DNA of 64,000 bases from Mactra quadrangularis. Lineage: Eukaryota; Mollusca; Bivalvia; Venerida; Mactridae. The first letter of the stretch is position 1; each line of letters starts with the position of its first letter. The notes under the pieces were generated by a model. It made no database searches. It saw nothing but the letters and a program-made list of their open reading frames with translations, and had not been told where the DNA came from. The DNA lies in contig CM046298.1 in NCBI GenBank assembly GCA_025267735.1, positions 38,377,264 through 38,441,263 of the forward strand, read 5' to 3'. Position numbers and translations under genes: made by a program. Shown piece by piece: positions 11,652 through 26,600 of this stretch.

Positions 11652-14600
11652 GTATGTAATACTTATCTGTACAAATTTACTTCGGAACTCAAGTTCATAG
11701 GATTTTCAGTTTAAAGTAGCTTAATACTGGGCTGACCTGTGTGTGGAATGAAGTTGAATCCATTAAGAAGGGGTGTGGTCCAGGGGTTACAATGTTGGAC
11801 TGGTAATCATTGGATAGCCAGCTCCTCGCTGGTTCAAATCCCATCCAAAACCTACCACATTGTTTCCTTGAGCAAGAAACTTTATCCTACTAGCTAAGTA
11901 CTGGAGGACCAGGAAGCGGATTCAAAAGTGATATATCTAAGTTACAAGTAAGAACTTGTTTCACATTACAAGGAAGCTAAAATGAATTAGTACAAGAAAG
12001 TTGAATCCAATATACAGTCTAACCTGTGAACAAAGGACAGTCACAGGAAAATCCCAAAGTGTCCTTTGTGGACAGGTGTCCTCTATGGACAGGTTCTGAT
12101 GGACATGCCTCATATAATGTAGAAATTGCTTCCCGGGCATAATATCCTGCAATGTCCGTATATTTGCTTGTTCAAAATGTCTATAAATTTCACGCCAATT
12201 ATGGGAACTAAGACGAGCAAAATACTTATGCAGACAGTTTTAACAAATTAACACGTAATTAAAGTGCTATAAAAACATTTCAGTTATTAAATCATAAGAT
12301 TATCACCTCATTGTATAAACCTTTACCTTTACCATGATTAAGTCACGTGTTCGTCAACAGACTACCGCTGTTTTATATACATGACGCCTCTCATACAAAG
12401 TGTCACTTGTTAATTGGTAACTTCCGTTGTTTGGGGTAATATTATTGATTTGGGAGACAATACAGGTGTCCGCTGTCCGCAGACGACAGGTGTCCGCTGT
12501 CCAGAAGTAATTTAAAGAGCATTTTTGATGGGGGGAAATTGATGTGTCCATTGTCCACAGGTGTCCGTTGTCAAGAGGTGTCCGTTAGCTCAAGTTGGAC
12601 TGTATACAGAGAATAACAGGTTTTTATCTGCCCTTCATTCAAAAGCACCTTCTTAGTAGATAATAATAGCTTTACTCTGCTTATTACTGATTTAAAGCTT
12701 AAGGTAATTGATCTTGACCTGTCCCAGGGCTAGGACAGTGATTAGGAATGCTATAGTATAACTGAAAAAAGATGTATGTAAAGGTCTGGTTCTAAGAAAC
12801 AGATTTAAATCTTTTGTTTTCGTGCTCATTTTATCAGTGTAATACTTTGTACCAGGTATAAAATTTAAGTTTAAAGTACAGGCAGTCTATTGCTAGAAGC
12901 TTTATCTATAAATATCATCCAGTATGTCTGGAAAAGTCTGTAAATTGTAAATAAAATAAATAAATAAACTGTGTTTTGATATGGAATAAAAATGGCTAAA
13001 TCCTTAGAACAAAAATCTATTCAAAATGTGTATTTTGTTTTCTTGCACATTTAATATTGTGCATATTAATTATTATTGCACATTACTATAAATTATTATG
13101 GTGGAATTCTCAGTTTACATTTATCAATATATTTGAAAACTATTATAAACTATAACAAAGTATTTTATTCTTCATTTTTTACATCATGTTTATCATTTTG
13201 CATGGATTAAATTTCTAAAATTATATTCAGTTTCAAGATTTTTATGAAAATGTTTGATGAAAATAACCTATTATCTCCATTTGCTATGGAAGTAAGTTAT
13301 TTTTTACATTCGCAACTCCTCAAACTTTCTTGAATGAATCTCGGAATGATTTGTGGGGGGGTCGTCCCTGGCGGAATGGGATTTTACTACCTATGCGAGG
13401 CAAAACATGTAACGGTTATAAAAAAATGGTTCTTGTCGTATACACACAGACCTTTTTTTCAAAACATATTTCTATGTTATATATTGAACCAAATATTGTT
13501 CAGCGATATCACTTAACTGTGTAATTACAAATTTACGGACTAAAACTGTAACCTCACTCATTGCTTAAACGATCGAGTATTTGTTTACTTCAACACCGGT
13601 AGTTTCAATATGGCGCCTAAATATGTCTGAGGTTATTCCTAGCCAATGGCCGAGGAGTTCCAAATGGTATTTTTTAACTTGTTGTTCATAAATATCTTAA
13701 ATGGTTAAACCATTGGAAATACATGGTTTAATTTGAAAGTTGGTATATTGTTTAATATGCATTGTGTGACTTGAGCAAGCACAGATTTAACAGAAGGCTT
13801 GAAGTCTTGAACAGATAAAATTTGTTAAACATTTTGCAATACACTTAAAAATAGTTTATAGGGCTATAGTATTATTGCTTTTGTATTACATTGAGTTAAC
13901 CGACCTTGTTTGCTCAGTTTAATAGCATCTCACAGTGTTCTTAGTAAGATTTTGTTGAATAGGTTCAAGAAAAAAGTAATAGGCTTTCTAGGGGGATAAG
14001 GGGCCATAGGCCATTTGGGTCGGCTAATGAGAACACTGATCTCACTTACCAATTTAGGGGGCATAATTCCCACTTAGAACAATGTAGAAGGGTCCTTTGT
14101 GGATTTTGTCATGAAATAACTTCAGGGCTCGACAAATCCACTCGTCCACTCGTAATTACGAGTAGAAATGGCTCAGGACGAGTTGATCCTCTGGCAGAAC
14201 TCCTTCTGCAAGACGAATGAAATTTTTAGCCGAAAATTATCAAATTTTAAGATTTAAACGGAACTGTCACTGTCAGGCAATGATTTATCACATGAAATGC
14301 TAAATTAAGATAATATAATAATAAATACTGAATTGCTGTATTACAAATTCCATGTTTGTTACTGATTTATTCAAGTTAACAATTTCCTTTTGTGATGCAC
14401 AGGACGAGTCCATATTGCAGTAGGACAAGTGAAAATTCTAAGTTGCTTGTCCTGCAGGACGAGTTGCTTCCAGAAAATTTGTCGAGCCCTGAACTTCTAT
14501 GGTTATTCCCCCTATAAGTGCTGTATTGATAGAGTCATATATGGTCATTTATTGGTCAAGGTATGTGCTTAGTACAGGCTATAGTTGTGTTGAGTGGCAT

Positions 14601-17600
14601 AATGTGGCATAAATCTCCATGAAAACTAAACCAATCATACTGATTGATATCTGTGATCATAAACACATACATCAATAATCTCAGTTGTATTTGTTTTGTG
14701 TTGATTTTCTATAAATTTTGGAGAGCTGCTATTAATGATAGTAAAATGGTGTAAGAAACTGCTTTGTTGTCATGGCGATTATCAATGCCATATGTCCTCA
14801 CCATCTTAAAATACTCTACAAATATGATTACTGCTTTGATGTGGAAAAATGTGTCACAAGAATTGACTTTTTGTAATGTGTATTTATGATTGGATAATAA
14901 ACGATGGCAAGGTGATGTAGCAGTCAAGTTATTCTAATGCTATTATAAAAGTCTTGCCAATGAATCTTGACTCACTGTTAGTAACACATAGCCCAATCTG
15001 ATTAAAACCCGATCTAAAATTTTCCGCTCGCATACTCGCTAATTTAGATCTTGCCTTTTCCAAACGAAGGTCACGTTCAGGTGACCTTTTCTCATCATAA
15101 TATTCATGACGAAATTGTTATGATAGGTAACTTGTTTACTTCGTGTACGTCTCGCAATTTGAAATGAGCCGCCCAATCGCAGACTGTGAATAATACGGCT
15201 GTTAAATTAGCTTGCAAACCTTGGTCTAAAAATAGAAATTACGAAATCAAAATGTGATTAATAGTGTTTTCGTCTAGATGAAAGCTACGCATTGATTGGT
15301 CGACACAAAGTTCATCTCAACGTGACCTTGCATTGAGAAAGTAGAGATCCAGTATGACAACGCTCTACAGGATCTCTGTTTACAGAGATTGCACATAGCC
15401 TGAATGACCAAAAGTCCTAATGACTTATGGTATGTATACTAGCATAAATTAGAATCATAATATAGAAGTCAAGGGTCTTTGTGCCTATTGCAGCTGTCTT
15501 GTAAGGTTTTGACCTTTAATGCTATTTTACTGTAGAAATATTTTGAATAAACTGTAATCACATATGACTTAACCCTAAACTGGTCAAGGGTTTGATAGAG
15601 GCTCAGCACCTTTCATCACCAGAAAAAAAATCGAAGTCAATGAGTGCAAGGAAATGGTGCAAAATGCTTTCTGCCCTTTTTGCTGCACCCAAGTGTTGCC
15701 ATAGTAACTTGGATCCAGGCTCAATATGGTCTTTCTGAAAGGCTGTCAACCAGGGAATAACTTGGCGAAGTTGCATAATTGTCTGGTAATTAGCAATGAA
15801 ATAAGAGTATCTTGAAATATCCCAAGTGCGTTAAGGTGAAAAAAAGGCTACTTTTCACTCATGTCGTAATCAGAAAAATCTAAAACCTTTTCTCTAGCAG
15901 ATTTCAGGATAGTTTCCTGGATTTCATTCAATTAAAAATTTATGTAACACAAACTTCATCCTAAATTTTGACGAGAACTAGCTAGTTTGATAATAATAAT
16001 AGTAATGAGCAAAATTTTCAAATAGCCCTACTGTATGAAATTAGCAACTTTCACAAGCCTGAATCAAATTTTACTAGCCCTTGGCATTGTACTAGCATGA
16101 TTTGTTATATAATGTGGTAATTAGGAACATTAATTTATCGTCTAGTCTGACTATAATGCAATAAGCAGTTTTCATTAGCCTGAATTGAATTTCACTAGCC
16201 CTTGACATTGTACTGGCTTGTTTTGATGTGGATTGTAGTACATTGTTATGAGCAACATTATTTTTTCAACCAGCCTGACTATAATGAAATAAGCAATTTA
16301 CATTAATTAGCCTAATCAATTTTTACTAGCCCTTAGCACCATGCAGGTTATTGGCTCAACATGATCAACTGAGCATATTGGAAGATCTGATTGACTTCCA
16401 ACATATCAAAGACTGTTGAAGATTGTATGATTATCACAACAAGTGCTTGACTGGAAGATTTTCCATTCATGTTTACATAATGATAATCAGGTCTTACTGT
16501 AACATTGTTTTTGAATGAGGTTTACAATTATAGTTATAATGTTGTTTCATGTGAAGCTATCCATTCCAATCTGAAGGTTTTTTGTCTTAAAGTTTTCATT
16601 CATGTCTTAGCTTCTGAGGTGTTATAATGTTATCTTTAAAATAATCATGTTTCATTTGAAGGAATTATTTAGTGTTATGTTAGTAGAGCACTGTAGGTAG
16701 CGCGCCGGGATTTGGATACTCGTGCCCGAGGGGGTGCGGGTTCGAATCCCACCCGGGGAGGTTATACCCTTCCATGAAAATTTGACAATAATGTCGATTT
16801 TCCTCCATTGATTAGATAATATGGAGAAGTTTCCGGCCTTATGGAAGGGTAGGTGAGTACTGGTTATAGACAATGGTCCAGGAAAGCTAGGTTAGGTGCG
16901 CTGGACGCCGTGAAATGACCTAAATTGTGTTGATACGGCGTTAAATCCAATAAATAAATAAATAAATAAGTAGAGCACTGTAAATCAATATTTGCTTGTT
17001 CTTTATAAAAACCTGCACATGTGTACAGGTAGGTTTTGAGGATTTTATTTTTGTTGTTTTTATTTTTCGTTTTTTCTCAACTGTCAAAACATGAATAGTT
17101 TCACGGTGAATGCGTATGTTAAAACTATTGTCGTAATAGACCTAATCCGGAATTCAAATTTATCTGTTTTCCCGTCCGTGCACAGGCGGTACAAACAAAG
17201 ATTTCTACACATAATTGCTAAACAGCACGAACTATGGATTAAATCCTATTGTTCTTTTTACATGTGTTTTCATTGTAACAGTGAAAGTTTGTTTGTACCG
17301 GAGGGGAAAACCCAAATATTTGAATTCCAGATATAGTCTATACACCCATGAGTTTCCAAAAGTGTGTATTATGATTAAAACTTCTCATACCGAATGATAA
17401 GTTTTAGTCAAGATATTTTTAATAACAATTAGGCCGCCAGTACAAAAACAATGCATTCAGTCACCGTGAAATTATTCAAGCTTTGGCAGTTGAGAAAAAA
17501 CGGACAATATTTCATGAAATGGTTTTGTTTTTTTCCCACATGTAAACATTGAATAACTTCACAGTGACTATTCATCCTTGTCTTGTATTCAAGATTTTCT

Positions 17601-20600
17601 AATAACGTACATTGTAAATTTTGAAAGGGTAGAAAAATGTTAGTTTTTTTTCTACCTGAAGTGCCTGTATTGTATTAGTAAGTTCTTCGATCAAAATATT
17701 TTATGTTTACTGGAATCTAAAACAAAAAGACTTATTATTCAAGAAAATAATGCCTTGCTTGCTGAGTTATTCTCTCAATAGATTTATAAAAGAAAATGAA
17801 ATACATAAATTATTGCATTTAGATGAACTTTAATGATTTTTTAACAGAACATTTTTAAGACCAAATATTTCTTTCTTTCTTTTTGCTGAAAACTCTGTTA
17901 AACTAATGACTGTTATCAATATGCTAATCATGTATGTCTAAATTTATATCATCAGAATTTGTGGGTTAAGTGCAAAACAGTCGTAACTCACACTTTTCTT
18001 ATATTGAGTTACGACTGTTTTGCGCTAAACCCACAAGATGAAGATTTACACGCAATGAAATGATATTTTTAGTCTGTGAAAAGAGGGATTGGATCATTGA
18101 AAATGAAATAAGGTATGTTAAATTGGAATTTTGTCAGTGAAAAAATGAAATTAGTATGTTAAATTGGAATTTTGTCAGTGCAAAAATGAAATTAGTATGT
18201 TAAATTGGAATTTTGTCAGTGCAAAAATGAAATTAGTATGTTAAAATGGAATTTTGTCATTGCAAAAATGAAATTAGTATGTTAAATTGGAATTTTGTCA
18301 TTGCAAAAATGAAATTAGTATGTTAAATTGGAATTTTGTCAGTGCAAAAATGAAATTAGTATGTTAAATTGGAATTTTGTCATTGCAAAAATGAAATTAG
18401 TATGTTAAATTGGAATTTTGTCATTGCAAAAATGAAATTAGTATGTTAAATTGGAATTTTGTCATTGCAAAAATGAAATTAGTATGTTAAATTGGAATTT
18501 TGTCATTGAAAAAATGAAATTAATTTAGGTATGTTAAATTGGAATTTTGTCAGTGAAAAATGAAATTAGGTATGTTAATTTGGAATTTTGTCAGTGAAAA
18601 AATGAAATTTTATATGTGAAGCTGGGATTTAGTATCATTTACTCCAAATCTTTCGCAAACTCTGAAAATAAATTCATATGATTTTAAGCACTGCAATCTA
18701 TCCATATTTTGTTAAGTTGACACAGAAAATTTAGATCAAATATTCTGACGCTTGTAAATTTTTGCCACTAATTAAACTTGGATAAAAAATATACCATTTT
18801 TTGTGTGAAATACTATATAATTATATCAATAATGTGTGTTTTGTGTTTATCAAAGCTGTCAATTCCAGGGTTATTATTCACAGCCGCCCGGCTAGCTCAG
18901 TTGGTAGAACACAAGTCTACTGATCAAGGGGGTGTGGTTCGATTCCCGGGTGGGGCATCCTTTCGTGGAGCTTGGTCATGAAATCATTTCTACGCCCATT
19001 CTCCCTCCTACCAATGATTATTATGTAAGGCAGTTGTCAGTCACTGACGAAAGTATGCGCTTAGTAGTTGGTTAACAGCTAAATCCAGAGATTTAGCCTT
19101 TCCAGGAGGAGTGAGTAGGTTGACTGACCGCCGTTATATGACCTATATAATATGTTGCTATGGGGTTAAACCCAACAAACAAACAAACAAGGGTTATTAA
19201 CTGGGAAATATTTTATAAATAACAGTATTTTATCATACTGGTATGTTACACCACAAATTGAAGGGAGATAATTCTTGTACACCCATGAGGAAATATAAAT
19301 GCAGTTGTTTCCCTTGAAGTCTAAAATATTCATTGTACTATGGCTCTGGTTATAATTTATTTAAAAACCTGTTGACACACTGTGAGATACAGTTCATATA
19401 TTAGCATTTAAGTGTGAATATGTTGGAATGTTAGCATTTACTTAAACCATTGATTTAAGTTCTTGCTGTCTTGAAGTTAGCGGAATAGGTCTAAAGGGTC
19501 AGATTTTTGGGGCCCAAGAAACTTCGGACTATTTTCCTATGCATAAGCTGCTGTAATCATAAATCTCTGTTTCTCTATTTAAGTTTTTCTCCCTCTGATT
19601 TGACTGATTAACACTTGTGCATTTGTATCATGCTTTTTTTTAACCGTTTACATGTTCTTGACTTGGCTTAAATACCTTCAACAGTAGAACCACTTTAATT
19701 AGATGTGCCCCTTTTATATCCCCACCAAGAGAGGGCTAACATACTAAACATTGACACTGCTATACGGTCTTACAGTCAATATTAAGTTTTTAGAAAAAAT
19801 CTTTTCCAGAAATATAAGCTCTGGAGATACCATATTCACCATAAAATATCACCTTCTGATCTACAAAGGTGTGTCAAATTATGCTCCTGGGGTTGATATT
19901 TTACCCTCCTAAGGGGTTCCCTCTCATTTGTGGTATTGTATGTAACATATTTCAAAGTTTTCTATGATAATGAGTTCTAGAGCTCCAGCATTTGGCCTTG
20001 AGATCTCTGAGAGAATTTTGACAAAGTTTGGTCAAACTTTTTCGCTTTATTCTGTCCAAGGGCCACGTACTATGAAACCTTAACATTTATCTGTTAGAAC
20101 CTTGATATGACAGATCTGAGATGATCAGATGGGTGTTCTATGATCCAGGTATCTCTTGTCTAGAACTTGGTTAACAAAATTCTCACATGTATACATTTAA
20201 TATTATAATGTTTGTTCGTTTTCTGTTTTTGTTAGGTTTAACGCCGTAGCAACACTTTGTATAGGTCATATAACAGCAGTTATATTATATTATTTTTCCT
20301 ATGATTTTCTGATGCTTGTGTATCATTTATAGACCTACTAGCCCTTAGCCCATGGTCTAGTAAAAATTTATTCTGCCGAGTGAAAATATCTTCATTCTTA
20401 ATTCATTTAATGCGGCTAGTTGATATAATGCCTCGAAACTTTAGTCGGTGGAACCTAAACTTAATTGAACCAATGCATTCTTTTGCTAACATTTAAGGCA
20501 AAGAATGCATTTGTTTTAAGTTCTTAGTACTTAGTACTAACATACATACTGTCAACAGAATTCTAACTGTAAATAAACTTTCTTCTTTGTTTCATATAAA

Positions 20601-23600
20601 GTTTGTGTCCAGATTAAAAATTAAGTTAGCGAAGGAATGAGAGAATTACTAGAGATACAGAAAAAATCAATGCTCTCTCTCTCTCTCTCAATGTGGGATG
20701 GATTTTCTATAGTCAGTTTCATTTTATAAGATTTTCCCTCTTTTCTTGCTGTTTATGTGTATTATTACCATAAATGGTATAATGAATGCACCATAGGTTG
20801 AAGATCATTCAAGCATGGGAATGTTGTGTTGAAATCAATTTATTATTTACCTGAGAATGGTTGTATGCTTGATTATAATTAGTGTTTTCATATTAACTTT
20901 GAAGTCTTAATGTATTTGGACAGATATTTGACATTTTGTGATTGTGCGCATTCTTAACCAATTATAATTTATGTACTACATAGGCAGCTCTAGTGGTTTG
21001 AAATTTATCAAAATTTAAATATCCACAATGTTGTCATAGTAGAATGGCATCTATTATAAACTCCTTGATATTTGTAATAATTATACCCCCGCTTCGAAGA
21101 AGATGGGGGTATACTGTTTTACCCTTGTCCGTGCGTCCGTCCGTTACAAAATTTCCATCGCAGTTTTCTCAGCAACTATAACATGCAGCAGCCTAATACT
21201 TTGCATATTGCTTCATCCCATAGTCCCATGTGGTGTAAAGCGATTTCATGCTCCTTGCTCATCTACTTCCTGTTTGTCGCATATTTTTAGATTTTTGCGG
21301 GGGTATCACTAGTTAATCCTGTATATAAAACTGTTGTAACAAAACACATCTGATATCAAGATGCCTTCTTTGTCCATTGTGCTTTCATTTTATAATTTGT
21401 CAAGTAGCTAAGATCTGCTTACAATACTTAAGATTGTCAGCTAAAACATTAGAAATTCTAAATGCTTTTTAAATACACTTGGTTCTTAATTAAAATATAT
21501 TTAAAATAAAGTCTTTCTTTCAATGGCTTACGCTTGCTTTGAAATCAAAAACAATAATTTTTTATTGTTCAACTTGCATGTAAAAAGTGTTTAAACCTTT
21601 GTGCTGTAAATTTTTATCAACATGTAATTGATAAATTTACAAATAATGAATAATTTTCTCTATTGAAATTTGTAAAATGTTTTCTCATTGTATCTATATT
21701 TACTTCACTAGTGCGCTTATTTCATTTTAGAATAACTATGGTAATATTTCATTGTAGCATACACACACAGGTTATCTAAACATTCAATCAATCTATTGTT
21801 TGCCCTAAGTTTTGGTTAGGGAGACAGGCAAAACGAAGCCTAAATCTTGTGTAATGCATGAATAAACTGGTTCATTGAAAAACTTCATCATTTTTTTTAC
21901 TATAATCAATACTTTAACATATCAAGTTAAAATATAGTCAGTTAAGGTGTTGATTAAGATAGTTTACTTAACATATATCAATTTAAACCCTCTGGCTTTG
22001 TTTATAATATTATATTATAAGTATAGTAAACTCACTATATTTCTTGTATGTCTTAAACTTGGCCAATATTTACTTAAAACTTTTAGATGAAAATATCCAT
22101 CTAATACATGTACATACTTGCTTGTCTTTGTTAGTTACTGTTAGATATTGGTAGGATGTTTGTTTCAACTCTGCTCTGGTCTAAACTAGTTTAAGCTTTA
22201 TGTAGGTCAGGCTAATTGCAACTTTGTACTGTGGCAGTTCAAGTAGGGAAGGGGGTGATGTAAGGGGATGGAAGGGGCTGAACCACTTTTTTTCGAGAAC
22301 TTTTATAAGTTTAGCAAAAACATAGATTACAAAATGAATTAAGAACTCAATTCAAAAAAATTGTTATAAGTTCTTCAATTATGTATAAATTATCAATAAA
22401 AGTTAACAGTTAATTTAATGCAGACCTTGTTTTAAAGCTCAAGATATAGTCCTATGAAAATCTGACTGTTTTCAACCACTCTTAATAAAATAATGAATGC
22501 AGATAACATAATGCTCCTCTAGTTTTCCACTACAGTAGAACTGATGAATTTTATTCTTTGGTAACTAATGTCCTGTTGAACAGTATTGATTTCAGACTTT
22601 TGAAACTGATTTCAAGAGAAATTAAAGCCCAGGCCCAGAGAGGTTGGCCTCTTTAGATTCTGTGCTTAACTAAAGTAGCCTTTTTTCTGCTATATGACAG
22701 ATTTATTGAAATGTTTATCAACCTAAGTAACTAAACTTAAGAGAGCAACCCCCTTAATGTGTTCCATTCAGTGTTATTATGTAGCTTGGTCTTGTAATGT
22801 GATTAATGGTTGACTCATTTAGAGTCATTTTCATATAATATATGGTTTGCATAATAAAATTCAGCATTTTTGAGATTTTGAGCTGCGTTCTATTCCAGTA
22901 AAGTTCATACCAATATATAAGCTTGACTGTGAAACAAATTAGATTAATCACTTGCTTTCTGGTCCCCTCAGTACTAACCTAGCAGGTTTAAGTTTATTGC
23001 GCAAGGAAACAGCAGGGAAGGTTTTGGATGGGATTCGAACCAATGGGGATTGGTGATCTGCTCATTAAAAATAGGTAACATTTCTAAAATATGTCCTAGT
23101 GCTTACAATCTAATTAAAACCTGATCTAAAGTTTTCCGCCCACTTACTTGCTTATTTTGATCTGGCCATTTTCTTACAAGGGTCACATTCCGGTGACCTT
23201 TTCTCATTATGATATTCATGACGAAATAGTTATGTTTAGAAACTTGTTTACATCGTCTACGTCAGGCAATTAATAATAAGCCGTCCAATCACAGACTGTG
23301 AATAATACCGCTGTTAAACTAGCTAATGCAAACCTTGGTGTAAAAATAGAAATTACGAAATCAAAATGTTATTAATAGTGTTTCGTTTGAATGATAGCTA
23401 CACATTGATTGGTCAACATAATGGTCATCTCGACGTGACCCTCCTTTGGAACCTTAGAGATCCTGTATGACAACGCTCTACAGGATATGTGTTTTCGGAG
23501 ATTGTAGTGGGTGCTCACGGCCCAGTGATAGAACTTGTGTTGAGCTTGATTTACGAGTAATCTAGTGTTGTTTATAAAATACTTGTTTATTAAAGAAGGA

Positions 23601-26600
23601 AGTGTTTGTAATAAGATATGATACATATATCCTTGAATGATATTTCTATATTTATTTGAACTCCTATTATCTGATACAGTCAGACCACTGCCACACATAG
23701 GAAAACTAACAGTCATTTTACTTAAGCGCTAGCCTGATTTATTCAGGGTTTGTACTGTCTTGAAAAGGCCGTAAATTGCATGGCCGACCCTGAAAAGCAC
23801 CTAAATTTGCCCTGTCTGGCTCTAAATTACTATTTGGCTGAAGGCCCAAAATTTAGTTTGGAAACTATTTGGTCGGTTCATAATCAAAATCTAAATGATT
23901 TACAAGGCAAATGAGCACCAAAATGAAAATGGTTTTATAATTTTATGACGTAATTTATATAATTTTGTGCAAATTGACTTGAGAACAAACACAAACTCGT
24001 CTTTATCCGGTATTCTAAGGTTAAAGTCCGAGGCATTCCAATAGAGCGCTAGAAAATTAAGTCTTACATTTGGAAAAAAAAAGACCCTGAAAAAGCCTTA
24101 AATTTATGTTTCAGAAGTCTGTATGAACCATGTTATGTTTTACAGTATAAGGCAAAGCTATTATTTAGCCTAACCATATGAAAGGCAATGACTACAAAAA
24201 TGCTGCATAAAACAGGTTGCTGCAAAATACAGGTGTAAGTCTGAACAAAAATTAAAGTTGAAGATATTTTTGACTAGATTTTTTTGGCTGTTGAAGTAGG
24301 ATATTGTTTAATGTAAATCAATGGGTTGGTTCAAAACAGGTCTTTATCTTTATTTATTTAAGTGTAGTTTAACTAGTTTTATCATATGCTGATCTATGAA
24401 ATTGACTGCTTACTCAGTATTGACTGTTTTGTATCTCAAGTGTTTAAATTTTGTTATAGATTGAATTCCTGGAATATAATTCATGTACATTAATAATACT
24501 TCATATAACAGGATAGAAAAATCATATCCTACAAATTAAAGTACTACCCACTTGGGCTGGCGTATCGTGATTTATCTTACCTCGTACAGAATACTCGTTT
24601 TTCATTGGCCGAGAGCGGTCACATGCTGACCATGTATTATCCCATATTAGGTCAGTAGATTCTAATATCTAGTCAGTAACAAAATTTATAATGATAGTCC
24701 GTGTTCTTTGATGCTAAAATTCAGATGGGGGTACTCGGTAAGATAAATTCGTTACACAGTCAGTTACTGACCGGATATGGTGTGATACCGGGTCAGTGAA
24801 TAAATATTGGGCTCGAGCTACGCTCTCACCCAATATTAATTTACTGACCCGGTATCACACCGTATCCGGTCAGTAACTGACTGTGTAACTAATAATATTG
24901 CAATACACTTGCACCATATCGCGATACATACCACGATATATTGTGTTTTTTAAATTTATTGTGCATCTGCTGTTTTTAACAGAAACATTGCTAATCTTAT
25001 TTGCAACAACTGATAGAATCAAGTCTCTTTATGTTTTGCATATAAAAAGATGCTTAGGTTGAAAGAAACAATCACCCCTTAGCTGCAGAGCATACTAGTA
25101 ATCAAGCTTCTGAACACCATGCTTGTTTAATAGCTTCCTCACAGTCCCCTAGTATTGGATTCAAGAACATATTTTGCACAAGTTCAGTACAACCAATCGA
25201 ACACGGCCCAGTCGGTAAAATTATTGTAACGTAAGCTTAGATTGAATGAATAATGGAAAAACTGACGTTTCGCTACTTTTATTTCACGAAGGGGAGAATT
25301 TTTCAATGAAATAAATAATATCGCCAAATACCAGTATGCTTAATTCGTACCGCCGTACGTATTGCTGCAGCTGTGTATTGCAATATACCGGTATATCGTG
25401 ACAGCCCTACTACCCACCCAGACAGCTCAGTCATTACTTATATGTATCTCTGGTAACAAATTCAGGTGTCGCAAGTTTGATTCTTAAATGGGGCCTACTA
25501 ACTTTCTGAAATTTAGTGCTAGAAATATTTTCTTTGCCATTCTTGTACCTTCCACTATATCAGTCTGAGCTGTTTGAGGGCTGAATGAAACACTAGTGTA
25601 ACTCCATTTGAAAATAAAGAGAGTTACAATAATTTCTCGCACAGCCCTTGATATTGTCCCTGGCAGGTGTATGTGTCTGGTACTAAAATTGTAACTCAAC
25701 CATTTTCAACATGGATTGCATAAGCAAGTAAGTGACATATTTTGAAAGGCATCACAAAATGTCGCGGGCGTATACGTAGACATTCGACGGACATGCGCAG
25801 TCAGATTCAGTACAACAGCATGTTAGGTTAACCCAATACAAGAATAAATAGTCCCCTTGTTAACAATATATGACAGTATTTAGCAGTCTTGTTGTCAACA
25901 CACAATAATTTTACAATTTTTTTCATAAGAACCGCTATTCATCTGCTAAAATATAGATAACAAGTTATGTACATAACCTCTGACCTGTTTCTGTTCTTTT
26001 CGAACATTTAACTAGATCCTCGATTTGCTAAAAATAGACATGCCTGTAATTTTTTACTGTCTAAAAAAATATCATATACCAGTGGTGCAGTTGATTTGCA
26101 TTTTTCCGTGGGCAGTATCAGCGTCATGATCCTTCTTTATACAGTTTGTTTGTGAATTTTAGACCCCGCAAGTCCTCCTTCTAATGACACCACCAAGTTT
26201 TGCTCTGTTAAATCCATATCTAGACAGCGCTATTGGTGCTTTAATTTATGGTAACCCAGCAAACATTACACATCGGTCCGATATCGGTCCGATATCAACA
26301 TCTATATCGGCCCGACATCAGATTCTGATATCGGAACGACATCGGATGTGCAACTCGGCTACATATCGGTCCGATATCGGCTGTATATCGGTTCGCCGAT
26401 GTCATGCCGAGATCAGCTTTTCCTCCTAAATATCCCTTTTTATTTGCCAGCTTTGATTCATAACTGCTGATAATAAAAGGAAAGTAACACTGCATCATTG
26501 TGACCACATTTTATTATTGTCAACGTACAACGATTTCCAGATTTAATATTGAAGTTGAATGGTCGCGAATTTATATTACAAAAATTCAAACGAACTTTTC

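Noticed and set aside
13330..13524. Overlapping 60-64-codon + strand ORFs
   Set aside because: Short, in two frames, no domain, and inside LDB intron 1.
18886..18959. tRNA-Lys-like sequence as a working tRNA gene
   Set aside because: Acceptor and T stems do not pair properly, and it is the head of a SINE with body, AAAC tail and target duplication.
21103..21312. 69-codon ORF with hydrophobic stretch
   Set aside because: Same frame is part of a repeat present again at 55078; it is not kept as a gene.
23372..23716. 114-codon minus-strand ORF
   Set aside because: It overlaps the right end of a family M MITE and adjacent A/T-rich sequence; no recognisable domain.
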